From the NCBI GenBank assembly GCA_045133795.1, contig JBGUUT010000037.1, positions 1 to 10,954 of the forward strand: a stretch of DNA of 10,954 bases, written 5' to 3'. The position numbers and the translations under genes were made by a program. This document shows, in pieces, positions 1-6,289 of this stretch; within the stretch, counting starts at the first letter, position 1, and the number at the start of each line of letters is the position of its first letter. The stretch comes from RGIG8597 sp045133795 (GTDB lineage Bacteria > Spirochaetota > GWE2-31-10). The notes under the pieces were generated by a model. It saw only the letters and a program-made list of their open reading frames with translations. It was not told where the DNA came from and did no database searches.

Positions 1-1370
1 GGGCAGGACGTTTTACAGAGTCTAACGCACCGTTATTTGAAAAAATGAACCAATCTCTTGGTTTTGATATTAAAATGTTTAAAGAAGATATTGCATTAAA
101 TACCGCATATTCAAAAGAATTAAATCGTATCGGTATTCTTTCTTCAAAAGACTATCAGGCAATTGCCAACGGACTTAAAGAACTTGAAAAAGAAATTGAA
201 GAAAAGGGAATTACTATCTTCCCGGAAGATACTGAAGATATTCATATGGGAGTAGAAAGCTTATTAGCCGAAAAAATTGGCGATATTGCAAAAAAAATCC
301 ATGCAGGTAAAAGCAGAAACGACCAAGTTGCTACAGATGTAAGAATGTATGTTTACAATCAAGTCAAAACAGTAATTGCCGAATTATGCGAATTACTTGC
401 TTCATTGTTAAAACTTGCAGAAGACAATCAAGATGCCGTTATGCCGGGATTTACTCATTTACGACAGGCACAACCGGTTTTATTTTCTCATTATATAATG
501 TCATTTTTCTTTTCAATGTCTCGTGATGTTGAGCGTTTTTCCGGTTCATTGGACAGAATTTCTACATTGCCCCTCGGAAGTGCAGCATTAGCAGGTTCTG
601 CATACCCGATAAATCGTGAAAATCTTCGCAAAGATTTAGATTTTACAAGAATATCATGCAATTCAATGGACGGTGTTTTATCAAGAGATTTTCTATTGGA
701 AACACTTTCTAATATCTCTATTTTATCTATTACATTATCACGACTTGCAGAAGATTTTATTTTATTCTCATCAGAACAATACGGATTCTTTGACTTGAGC
801 GATAAAGTTACTACAGGTTCTTCAATTATGCCGAATAAGAAGAATCCTGACTCTTTGGAACTTACACGCGGAAAAACAGGTCGTTTAATAGGTAACATGA
901 CAGGTTTATTTGTAACATTAAAAGGTTTGCCGTCTACATACAACAAAGATTTACAAGAGGATAAAGAAGCAGTATTTGATTCACTTGAAACAATCATTGA
1001 TTTATTGCAAGTAACTACAATTTTAATCGACAGTATGAAAATTAATAAGGAAAGAATGAGTGCTTCTATCGATTCACTTTCTTTTGCTACAGAATTGGCT
1101 GATTATCTGGCAAAAAGCGGTTTACCGTTCAGAGAAGCACACCACATTGTAGGACGCATTGTTTTGGAAATGGTTAATCAGAAAAAAGATTTAACTTCAC
1201 TTTCAGAAAATGATTTACTTCAATATTCCGAACATTTCAAAGATATCGGAGACGACTGGGGAGACATCGAAAAGTTCTTGGCAAAAAGAGAACTTCCCGG
1301 CGGAACTGGACGAAATGCATTAAAGCAAGAACTTAAAGAAGCTACATTATTTCTGGAACATTGGAGCTAG
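1..1370 (+). CDS. argH: Argininosuccinate lyase (5' end outside window)
   Basis: Cytoplasmic enzyme of the last arginine-biosynthesis step, splitting argininosuccinate into arginine and fumarate; homotetramer of the fumarase/aspartase superfamily. The reading frame is open from base 3, and its first visible residues, AGRFTES, match the conserved N-terminal W-G-G-R-F stretch, so the ATG at 45 is internal and only a handful of codons are missing. About 455 residues are visible, against a usual length near 460. Family motifs in order: HAGKSRNDQVATD, the catalytic-histidine segment THLRQAQPV, the substrate loop LPLGSAALAGSAYPINR, and the fumarate-lyase signature GSSIMPNKKNPD with its mobile-loop serine. 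The C-terminal domain ends at TAG 1368-1370. hslO starts 3 nt further on, and its ribosome-binding site lies inside the argH end, so the two are probably cotranscribed. No other arginine gene is in view; argG may lie upstream. Identity is clear. Confidence 0.96.
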   Translation, partial: AGRFTESNAPLFEKMNQSLGFDIKMFKEDIALNTAYSKELNRIGILSSKDYQAIANGLKELEKEIEEKGITIFPEDTEDIHMGVESLLAEKIGDIAKKIHAGKSRNDQVATDVRMYVYNQVKTVIAELCELLASLLKLAEDNQDAVMPGFTHLRQAQPVLFSHYIMSFFFSMSRDVERFSGSLDRISTLPLGSAALAGSAYPINRENLRKDLDFTRISCNSMDGVLSRDFLLETLSNISILSITLSRLAEDFILFSSEQYGFFDLSDKVTTGSSIMPNKKNPDSLELTRGKTGRLIGNMTGLFVTLKGLPSTYNKDLQEDKEAVFDSLETIIDLLQVTTILIDSMKINKERMSASIDSLSFATELADYLAKSGLPFREAHHIVGRIVLEMVNQKKDLTSLSENDLLQYSEHFKDIGDDWGDIEKFLAKRELPGGTGRNALKQELKEATLFLEHWS

Positions 1371-1373
1371 AAA

Positions 1374-2237
1374 ATGCAAAATGACGACTTTATCATTACT
1401 GCGATTTCACAAAAGGGAAATTTAGTAGGGTATTTTACATCTATAAAAAATTGTGCGACACAAGTTCAAACTGCACACCAGATGAATAATGTTTCGACAG
1501 CCGTTTTTGCCAGAGCATTAACGGCAAGCATATTATTATCAGGCAATTTAAAAAATCCGGATGACAGACTTGCAATGACATGGGATTGTACCGGTCCGGT
1601 AAAAAAGCTAAGTATAGAAACTGACGGTGCAGGTAATATTCGCGGTTTTATTGATAATTCACAACTTGATTTTATCGAAAGAAGCGTACAAGACGGAGAG
1701 TTCAGCACCGAGCCATATATCGGATTCGGGGAATTGACAGTATCACGTGAGACTGGTAACAGTGCTCCGTATCAATCTATTGTCGTTATAGAAACTGGCG
1801 AAATAGCACAGGACCTTTCATTATTTTTGGAACAGTCTCTACAGATTCAATCTGCGGTAAATATTGCCTTATCGGTAGACAAGAATAATAAAATCTTGTG
1901 TGCCGGCGGTTTGATGTTAATGGGATTACCCGGTGTGACTGAAGAAGAAATAAAAAACATGTATGATGAATTTCAAAAGATAACTAATCTTACAGATATT
2001 CTTTGTAAAGACGAACAGGCTATTTTTGAAATGTTTAATTCATTAGACATGGATATTATAGGAACAAGAAGCGTTCAGTTTAATTGTAAGTGCAGTTCCG
2101 ATAAGGTTAAAAATGTACTCAAATCATTAAAGCCGGAAGACTTGCAGGAATTTCTTTCTGAAAACAACTGCTATGAGACAAGTTGCAGATATTGCGGAGC
2201 ACAATACAAAATTACAAAAGAGGAACTGAATGGATAA
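1374..2237 (+). CDS. hslO: Hsp33 redox-regulated chaperonin
   Basis: Cytoplasmic holdase chaperone activated by oxidative unfolding (known for the Hsp33 family). The protein has 287 residues, the normal family length. The N-terminal domain contains the typical segment around residues 38-76 (NNVSTAVFARALTA, then MTWDCTGPVKKL) and GFGELTVSRE near 117-126. The C-terminal redox switch is complete: C238-x-C240 and C271-x-x-C274, the four zinc ligands with about a 30-residue linker. The start is ATG 1374 with GGAG at 1363-1366 placed 7 nt upstream inside argH. An out-of-frame ATG at 1381 has no such support. The gene overlaps the next one by 8 nt. Nothing is missing or broken. The link to argH is probably only cotranscription, as I know of no functional tie. 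Confidence 0.96.
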   Translation: MQNDDFIITAISQKGNLVGYFTSIKNCATQVQTAHQMNNVSTAVFARALTASILLSGNLKNPDDRLAMTWDCTGPVKKLSIETDGAGNIRGFIDNSQLDFIERSVQDGEFSTEPYIGFGELTVSRETGNSAPYQSIVVIETGEIAQDLSLFLEQSLQIQSAVNIALSVDKNNKILCAGGLMLMGLPGVTEEEIKNMYDEFQKITNLTDILCKDEQAIFEMFNSLDMDIIGTRSVQFNCKCSSDKVKNVLKSLKPEDLQEFLSENNCYETSCRYCGAQYKITKEELNG

Positions 2238-2502
2238 TTCTTTAAGAGAAATCTGTAATTCCGTTAATCAACTTCCCGACGTAGAACAAATCGAGGCTTT
2301 TTTCAAAGAGATTCTTTCGGAAAAAGAACTTGAAGATATTCAACTACGCTGGGAATTGATGAAAAAACTTAAAGAAGGTGAGTCTCAGCGAAATATCGCC
2401 AAAGAACTTCACGTAAGTTTGTGTAAAATCACACGAGGTGCTAAAATTCTCAAACAACCAAACGGAATCATCAATCAAATTTTATCAAACGAGAAAACAT
2501 GA
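2230..2502 (+). CDS. TrpR-superfamily DNA-binding protein
   Basis: Small (90 aa) all-helical regulator of the Trp-repressor superfamily, which includes TrpR and the Bacillota YerC/YecD group. The core from residue 29 to 75 lines up by eye with E. coli TrpR: LSEKELEDIQLRWEL matches its L-T-P-D-E-R-E helix, and ESQRNIAKEL then SLCKITRGAK matches the helix-turn-helix. Residues equivalent to the tryptophan-contacting Arg54, Arg84 and Gly85 are kept (R40, R69, G70), but Thr81 is Lys (K66) and Thr44 is Ser (S30). The I-T-R-G ending is closer to true TrpR than to YerC-type proteins. It starts at ATG 2230, overlapping hslO by 8 nt, with AGAGGA just upstream. The ligand and target genes are unknown, and no tryptophan gene is in the window. 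The family is fairly sure; corepressor use is inference. Confidence 0.85.
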   Translation: MDNSLREICNSVNQLPDVEQIEAFFKEILSEKELEDIQLRWELMKKLKEGESQRNIAKELHVSLCKITRGAKILKQPNGIINQILSNEKT

Positions 2503-3026
2503 TTACAGAAATAGATTTTGCAATATTAAATTTTATACAAACGTTACGCACTCCGTTCGGCGATTTTTTTATGACATTAGTTACAATGCTGGGAAACGGG
2601 GGAGCTGTGTGGATTGCAATTACAGCTATCATGATTTGCATTCCTAAGTACAGAAAAATCGGCATTGTAATGGGAGTAACTTTTGTTTTAAATGCGGTTG
2701 TTTACGGACTGATATTAAAACCATTAGTTGCCAGACCGCGTCCGTTTATTCAAAACCCGGCTTTTGAATTATTGATAAATACTCCCGGCGGATTTTCTTT
2801 TCCGTCAGGGCACACCGCAAGTTCATTTACAGTAGTCACGACTTTATTTTGCTTCAAACACAAACTTTGGATACCGACAGGAATCCTGGCTGTGTTAATT
2901 GCATTTTCAAGGTTATATCTGTATGTACATTTTCCGTCAGATGTTTTAGCCGGAATTGTCATTGGAATCACATTCAGTGCTGTTTGCTATTTTCTTTTTA
3001 AAAAATTAGAAACTCGTCATTTGTAG
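2499..3026 (+). CDS. PAP2-family membrane phosphatase
   Basis: Polytopic inner-membrane phosphatase of 175 residues. All three signature motifs of the PAP2 (type 2 phosphatidic acid phosphatase) superfamily are intact: K74-x6-R81-P82, then PSGHT at 102-106, then S137-R138-x5-H144-x3-D148. H105 and H144 are the expected catalytic histidines, with the active site facing the outer side of the membrane in this family. Several hydrophobic segments (about 22-48, 53-73, 107-118, 125-143, 147-168) suggest five or six spans. Likely substrates are lipid or undecaprenyl pyrophosphates (BcrC-like, cell-wall carrier recycling) or phosphatidyl-type lipids; motifs alone do not decide. The ATG overlaps the previous stop in an ATGA arrangement, so translation is coupled. 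It converges on phoR and sits beside the Pho genes, but it is on the strand of the argH operon. Confidence 0.92.
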   Translation: MITEIDFAILNFIQTLRTPFGDFFMTLVTMLGNGGAVWIAITAIMICIPKYRKIGIVMGVTFVLNAVVYGLILKPLVARPRPFIQNPAFELLINTPGGFSFPSGHTASSFTVVTTLFCFKHKLWIPTGILAVLIAFSRLYLYVHFPSDVLAGIVIGITFSAVCYFLFKKLETRHL

Positions 3027-3033
3027 CATTTTC

Positions 3034-3068
3034 TCAGCCCTGCATACCAAAGCGGAATACAGGTCTGA
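3034..3068. terminator. Weak hairpin between convergent PAP2 gene and phoR
   Basis: TCAGCCCTG at 3034-3042 pairs with CAGGTCTGA at 3060-3068 apart from one mismatch, leaving a 17-nt loop. It lies in the 59-nt gap between two converging genes, where a bidirectional terminator is expected. There is no clean T-run right after the stem in either direction (TTTTTT comes at 3082-3087 on the plus strand), so this is only a candidate. Confidence 0.3.
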
Positions 3069-3085
3069 CACTGTGAAAATATTTT

Positions 3086-4399
3086 TTAGAAAGTAATAAC
3101 TATTTTTGTACCTTTCCCCGGAAAGCTGCTAAGTTGTATTGTGGCATTATGCAAAGCTACTATGTGCTTTACTATTGCCAAACCAAGTCCGGTTCCGCCG
3201 CTTTGTCTGGAACGACTTTTATCTACCCTATAAAAACGCTCAAAAATACGTTCTTGATGTTCCTGCGAAATCCCGATTCCGGTATCGGTAACAATCAATC
3301 TTTTTTTATCATTAATACATTCTACATATACATCAACTCGTCCTTTTTTATTATTATAACGAATTGCATTATCACAAAGATTATAAATCAGTTCCGTTAT
3401 CATTTCACGATTAGCATTTAATTCCACCTTATTTCCGGTGTTTTCAAAATTTATAGATACATCACTTCTTTGAGCATTCACTTTCATTACATCAACACAC
3501 TTTGATACAACATCGCACAAATCAAAAATCTCAAATGCTATTTCATCATTCATGCTGTCAAGTTCCGAAAGTTTTATTATGTCATTTATTAAAGACAACA
3601 ATCTCTGTGAATTATGTCTGATTTCATGAGAAAAACGAACAATTTCATTTGCATTACACAAACCGTTTTCTATTAATTCAGCATAACCGGAAATTGCGGT
3701 AAGCGGAGTCTTTAACTCATGAGAAACATTCGCCGTAAAATCTTGACGCATTTTTGCACTTTTTAAAATATTCTCATGTTGCTCTCTTATTGTATTAACA
3801 AACGGTAATAATTCATTATAAACCGGCTCAACACAACTGACATCATCGATATATTTTGTCATATTAACTATCGGACGAATCAAACCGGCCGTCACGAAAC
3901 GCGTACATATCACAATAATCATCAACATTACGCCGACAATCACAATTATTACCGGAATAGCATTAGTTATTATTCCAAACGCATTTGCTGCACTGTGTGC
4001 CACACGCAAAACAGCTCCGTCATCAAGCCTTAGTGCATAATAAAATGTATTATGATTAAGAGTTCGTGAACGCCTTGCACTTCGACCGAAACCATTCTTT
4101 TGAGCTTCCTCAACTTCCGGACGATATGCATGATTATCCATGTCTCCCACATTTGCGTTATTATCAAACAAAACAACGCCGCTTGAACTTATCTTGGTAA
4201 TTCGTAAATCTTTAAAATCATTAAATCTCGTTTCATCAACATTTTTAATAACATTCGCATTTATACGCAAATCCTCAAAAACCTGTTTTTTTAATATGTC
4301 ATAAAATAAAAATGACATCACGAAAACGCTTGTCAAAATTACAAACAGAGTAAAAAATGCCAATTGAATATTAATTCGCTTCCTCATATATACAGCCAT
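3086..4399 (-). CDS. phoR: Sensor histidine kinase PhoR
   Basis: Membrane histidine kinase that phosphorylates the adjacent response regulator under phosphate limitation. The 437 residues contain, in order: TM1 at about 13-34, an extracytoplasmic sensor region at about 35-140 (ISSSGVVLFDN, NHAYRPEV, a typical Bacillota-type PhoR input fold), TM2 at about 142-167, a short HAMP-like linker with L-I-R-P-I at 173-177, the H-box FTANVSHELKTPL with H227, the N-box (N340, N344), the G1 box DTGIGI at 372-377, the F-box IFERFYRVDKS, and the G2 box GTGLGLA at 402-408. All catalytic parts are intact. No cytoplasmic PAS domain fits between TM2 and the H-box. The start at 4399 has GGAG 6 nt upstream, inside the end of phoP. 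The ATG four codons later is less well placed. The pair with phoP and the divergent pst operon support the PhoR assignment. Confidence 0.9.
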   Translation of the reverse strand: MAVYMRKRINIQLAFFTLFVILTSVFVMSFLFYDILKKQVFEDLRINANVIKNVDETRFNDFKDLRITKISSSGVVLFDNNANVGDMDNHAYRPEVEEAQKNGFGRSARRSRTLNHNTFYYALRLDDGAVLRVAHSAANAFGIITNAIPVIIVIVGVMLMIIVICTRFVTAGLIRPIVNMTKYIDDVSCVEPVYNELLPFVNTIREQHENILKSAKMRQDFTANVSHELKTPLTAISGYAELIENGLCNANEIVRFSHEIRHNSQRLLSLINDIIKLSELDSMNDEIAFEIFDLCDVVSKCVDVMKVNAQRSDVSINFENTGNKVELNANREMITELIYNLCDNAIRYNNKKGRVDVYVECINDKKRLIVTDTGIGISQEHQERIFERFYRVDKSRSRQSGGTGLGLAIVKHIVALHNATIQLSSFPGKGTKIVITF

Positions 4400-4402
4400 A
4401 AT

Positions 4403-5077
4403 TTACTCCATTACATAGCCGACATTTCTTATTGTTTTAATTCGTTCAGCTCCGGTCTTAAGTTTTTGACGCAATGTTTTTATATGCATATCTACGGTTC
4501 GCGATTCCAACTCAAAATCTACTCCCCATACAGAATGCATAATGCTCTCACGTGTCATTACGATTCCGGTGTTTATCATAAGAAACTTTAAAAGTTCAAA
4601 TTCCTTATAAGTCAATTCAATCTGTTCTCCGTCGACACTCACAAAATGTCTTTTGTCATTAAGTACGATATTCCCCAATTCCATTACTTTTTCCTGTTCC
4701 GTGTCCATTGCGGAACGACGTAATAAAGCCTTTACACGTGTCATCAATTCTATTACCGAAAAAGGCTTCTTGATATAATCATCAGCTCCGAGTTCAAGCC
4801 CGCGTATCATATCAAGTTCCGTTGTTTTAGCCGTAACCATTATAATAGGAAGTTTTTTTGTTTTAGGATTAGCCCGCAGACCTTCGACTATTTCATAACC
4901 GTCTCTGTCCGGCAACATTACGTCAATTATGGCAAGCTCTGGGATTTTATCACTTATCTTTTTTAAAAAAGATTGAGTATCTGCAAAATCATAAATAATA
5001 TGACCGTTATTTTTTAATGCAAACTTTTCTATTTCACGAATATTATCATCATCTTCAACAATATAAATCAATGCCAT
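4403..5077 (-). CDS. phoP: Phosphate response regulator PhoP/PhoB (OmpR type)
   Basis: Cytoplasmic response regulator of 224 residues that would bind Pho boxes when phosphorylated. The receiver domain (about 1-118) has the acidic pair E8/D9, phospho-acceptor D52 in IIDVMLPDRDGYE, T82 in MVTAK, and K104 before P105. The winged-helix output domain (about 132-222) is of the OmpR/PhoB class: LTYKEFELLKFLM, then SRTVDMHIKTLRQKL for the recognition helix, ending RNVGYV. Start ATG at 5077-5075 is preceded by AAGGAA (plus-strand 5085-5090) at 7 nt. phoR follows after 3 nt, so the two form one operon. Pho-box-like repeats and a -10-like element lie directly upstream, which suggests autoactivation. The gene would be called phoB in proteobacteria; the hexamer sites resemble the Bacillus PhoP type. 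The phosphate role is inferred from context, since OmpR regulators look alike. Confidence 0.9.
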   Translation of the reverse strand: MALIYIVEDDDNIREIEKFALKNNGHIIYDFADTQSFLKKISDKIPELAIIDVMLPDRDGYEIVEGLRANPKTKKLPIIMVTAKTTELDMIRGLELGADDYIKKPFSVIELMTRVKALLRRSAMDTEQEKVMELGNIVLNDKRHFVSVDGEQIELTYKEFELLKFLMINTGIVMTRESIMHSVWGVDFELESRTVDMHIKTLRQKLKTGAERIKTIRNVGYVME

Positions 5078-5118
5078 GTCGTTTTTCCTTCAGTCTCATA
5101 AAAAATACACGCTAACTT

Positions 5119-5146
5119 ACTATATTTATGTAAAACTAAAAAACAA
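5119..5146 (-). promoter_or_regulatory. Candidate phoP-phoR promoter
   Basis: Read on the minus strand, TTGTTT (plus 5141-5146) and TATAGT (plus 5119-5124) are separated by 16 nt and resemble -35 and -10 elements. The -10 matches the consensus in five of six bases, while the -35 is poor. The last Pho hexamer (5129-5134) sits between them, 4 nt upstream of the -10, as expected for an activator that compensates for a weak -35. A transcript would start near 5112, giving a leader of roughly 35 nt before the phoP ATG. Confidence 0.45.
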
Positions 5147-5167
5147 TCTTTGTTAAATCTATGTAAA
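5129..5167 (-). promoter_or_regulatory. Pho-box array upstream of phoP
   Basis: On the minus strand, reading toward phoP, there are hexamers TTTACA (plus 5162-5167), TTAACA (5151-5156), a degenerate TGTTTT (5140-5145) and TTTACA (5129-5134). Each starts exactly 11 nt after the one before, that is 6 nt plus a 5-nt spacer. This is the TT(A/T/C)ACA-N5 repeat known for Bacillus PhoP and the 11-bp period known for PhoB, so tandem dimers would bind one face of the helix. A further GTTACA (5177-5182) is 15 nt away and out of phase. Binding by the neighbouring regulator is inferred. Confidence 0.7.
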
Positions 5168-5280
5168 ATTAACGCATGTAACAACACGTTGATTTTATAC
5201 CCGAAATCCCTTTTTATCGCATCAGAACTTATAAAACATCTTTAAAAGACAGCTTAAAGCAAAAAAACACTCTCACAACT

Positions 5281-5297
5281 TTAACCTACATTTTACA
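5281..5297 (+). promoter_or_regulatory. Pho-box pair upstream of pstS
   Basis: TTAACC (5281-5286) and TTTACA (5292-5297) are separated by 5 nt on the plus strand, reading toward pstS, the same 6+5 layout as the array facing phoP. Another TTTACA at 5315-5320 lies 23 nt downstream, one base out of the 22-nt phase. The pair is about 100 nt before the pstS ATG. A single pair of hexamers in AT-rich DNA can arise by chance, so support comes mainly from its position and orientation. Confidence 0.5.
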
Positions 5298-5314
5298 AAC
5301 CCGACGTTGCTCTC

Positions 5315-5327
5315 TTTACATTGTAAA
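5315..5327. repeat. 13-nt palindrome upstream of pstS
   Basis: TTTACA-T-TGTAAA is a perfect inverted repeat around one base. Its arms are the same hexamer seen in the Pho-box arrays but placed head to head, and an overlapping weaker palindrome (ACATT-GTA-AATGT) covers 5318-5330. It could be an operator for another factor, or Pho half-sites reading in both directions. Confidence 0.5.
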
Positions 5328-5361
5328 TGTACCTTTTGTCTCGAAAATTATGCCGGTCGGG

Positions 5362-5379
5362 ATAATTTTTCAAAATTAT
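5362..5379. repeat. AT-rich inverted repeat before the pstS ribosome-binding site
   Basis: ATAATTTT (5362-5369) and AAAATTAT (5372-5379) are exact inverted copies around a 2-nt centre, 8 nt before the GGAG ribosome-binding site. As RNA it would be a weak stem with too small a loop unless the inner pairs open, so a DNA-level role or chance is as likely. It overlaps the candidate -10 GATAAT at 5361-5366. Confidence 0.35.
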
Positions 5380-5398
5380 TATTTTACGGAGCGAAAAA

Positions 5399-6289
5399 AT
5401 GAAAGCAAAAAAACATCTAATCACTTTACTGACTGCCACACTGGTATCAACGAATACAATGCCTGTATTTGCAGCAAAAAAAGATGTCTGGAAATCTAAA
5501 TCCGAAATCAATGTTATTTCCCGTGAAGACGGTTCCGGAACAAGAGGAGCATTCATCGAACTTATCGGAATAGAGCAAAAAAATGCAAAAGGTCAAAAAG
5601 TCGATATGACAACAGAAGAGGCAAGTATCACAAATAATACTTCCGTAATGATTACAAATGTAAATACTGATAAATATGCAATCGGTTACATATCTTTAGG
5701 AGCATTAAATAATTCGGTAAAAGCTGTTCATATCGAAAAAATCCCGCCTACAGTACAAAATGTAAAAAACGGAACATATAAACTTTCACGTCCTTTTAAT
5801 ATCGCAATAGGAAAAAACAACAACATAGTTACTCTAGATTTTATTAATTTCATAATGAGCGAAGAGGGACAAAAAATTATTGAAAATAATAATTACATTC
5901 CCGTAACCGCAAATCAGTCTTTTATTTCACAAATGCCTGCAGGAAAAATCGTAATTGCCGGTTCATCTTCCGTATCTCCGTTAATGGAAAAATTAAAAGA
6001 AGCATATCAACAAATCAATGTAAATGTACAAATTGACATTCAAACAAACGACAGTTCTACAGGAATAGCGTCGGCAGCACAAGGAATCTGTGATATCGCA
6101 ATGGCCTCCAGAAATCTGAAAGATTCGGAAACTGCAAAAGGGCTGTCCTCATTAACCATTGCTTTAGACGGAATTACCGTAATTATAAACAATGCCAATC
6201 CAATAACCAATCTCAACATCGAAGACGTGCGAAAAATCTATACAGGTGAAATTTTACACTGGAAGGATTTAGAAAATGAAACAAAATAA
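5399..6289 (+). CDS. pstS: Phosphate-binding protein PstS, circularly permuted
   Basis: Secreted phosphate-binding protein feeding the Pst transporter, 296 residues. A signal peptide covers residues 1-25 (basic K-A-K-K start, hydrophobic core, V-F-A cleavage site) with no lipobox cysteine. The mature part is complete but in swapped order. The segment normally in the second half comes first: INVISREDGSGTRGAF at 37-52 with the phosphate loop R42-x-D44-G45-S46-G47-T48, then AIGYISLGAL at 94-103 and FINFIMSEEGQKII at 148-161. The normally N-terminal half follows: IVIAGSSSVSPLMEKL at 184-199, NDSSTG at 217-222, DIAMASRNL at 232-240, IALDGITVIINNANP at 254-268 and the hinge-side IYTGEILHWKDL at 280-291. 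ATG 5399 has GGAG 7 nt upstream. The gene overlaps pstC by 14 nt and leads the transporter operon. I have a memory of clostridial PstS proteins with this order but could not check it. The role is secure from motifs and context. Confidence 0.93.
   Translation: MKAKKHLITLLTATLVSTNTMPVFAAKKDVWKSKSEINVISREDGSGTRGAFIELIGIEQKNAKGQKVDMTTEEASITNNTSVMITNVNTDKYAIGYISLGALNNSVKAVHIEKIPPTVQNVKNGTYKLSRPFNIAIGKNNNIVTLDFINFIMSEEGQKIIENNNYIPVTANQSFISQMPAGKIVIAGSSSVSPLMEKLKEAYQQINVNVQIDIQTNDSSTGIASAAQGICDIAMASRNLKDSETAKGLSSLTIALDGITVIINNANPITNLNIEDVRKIYTGEILHWKDLENETK

Larger units (their letters stand above)
5078..5398. promoter_or_regulatory. Divergent phoP / pstS control region
   Basis: This 321-nt stretch contains no credible gene. 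It holds two clusters of TTTACA/TTAACA-type hexamers (5129-5167, minus-strand sense, and 5281-5297, plus-strand sense), a 13-nt palindrome at 5315-5327 and an AT-rich inverted repeat at 5362-5379. A plus-strand promoter is not obvious: the best candidate is GATAAT at 5361-5366 with a poor TTGTCT at 5336-5341 (19-nt spacer). pstS has a good ribosome-binding site, GGAG at 5388-5391, 7 nt before its ATG. The part between about 5183 and 5280 shows nothing I can name beyond AT-rich sequence. Confidence 0.75.

Noticed and set aside
491..997. Open frame of 168 codons on the minus strand inside argH
   Set aside because: No recognisable motif, wholly covered by a strongly conserved gene on the other strand.
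45..1370. argH starting at the ATG at 45
   Set aside because: The frame is open to the left edge and encodes the conserved G-R-F-T-E N-terminal residues upstream of that ATG.
5183..5280. Possible small RNA or small peptide gene in the divergent region
   Set aside because: No hairpin followed by a T-run and no open frame with a ribosome-binding site; only AT-rich sequence.
5399..6289. PstS as a truncated or frameshifted gene missing its N-terminal half
   Set aside because: Both halves of the fold are present once, in swapped order, behind an intact signal peptide and ribosome-binding site. The upstream 321 nt contain no remnant of a further PstS half.
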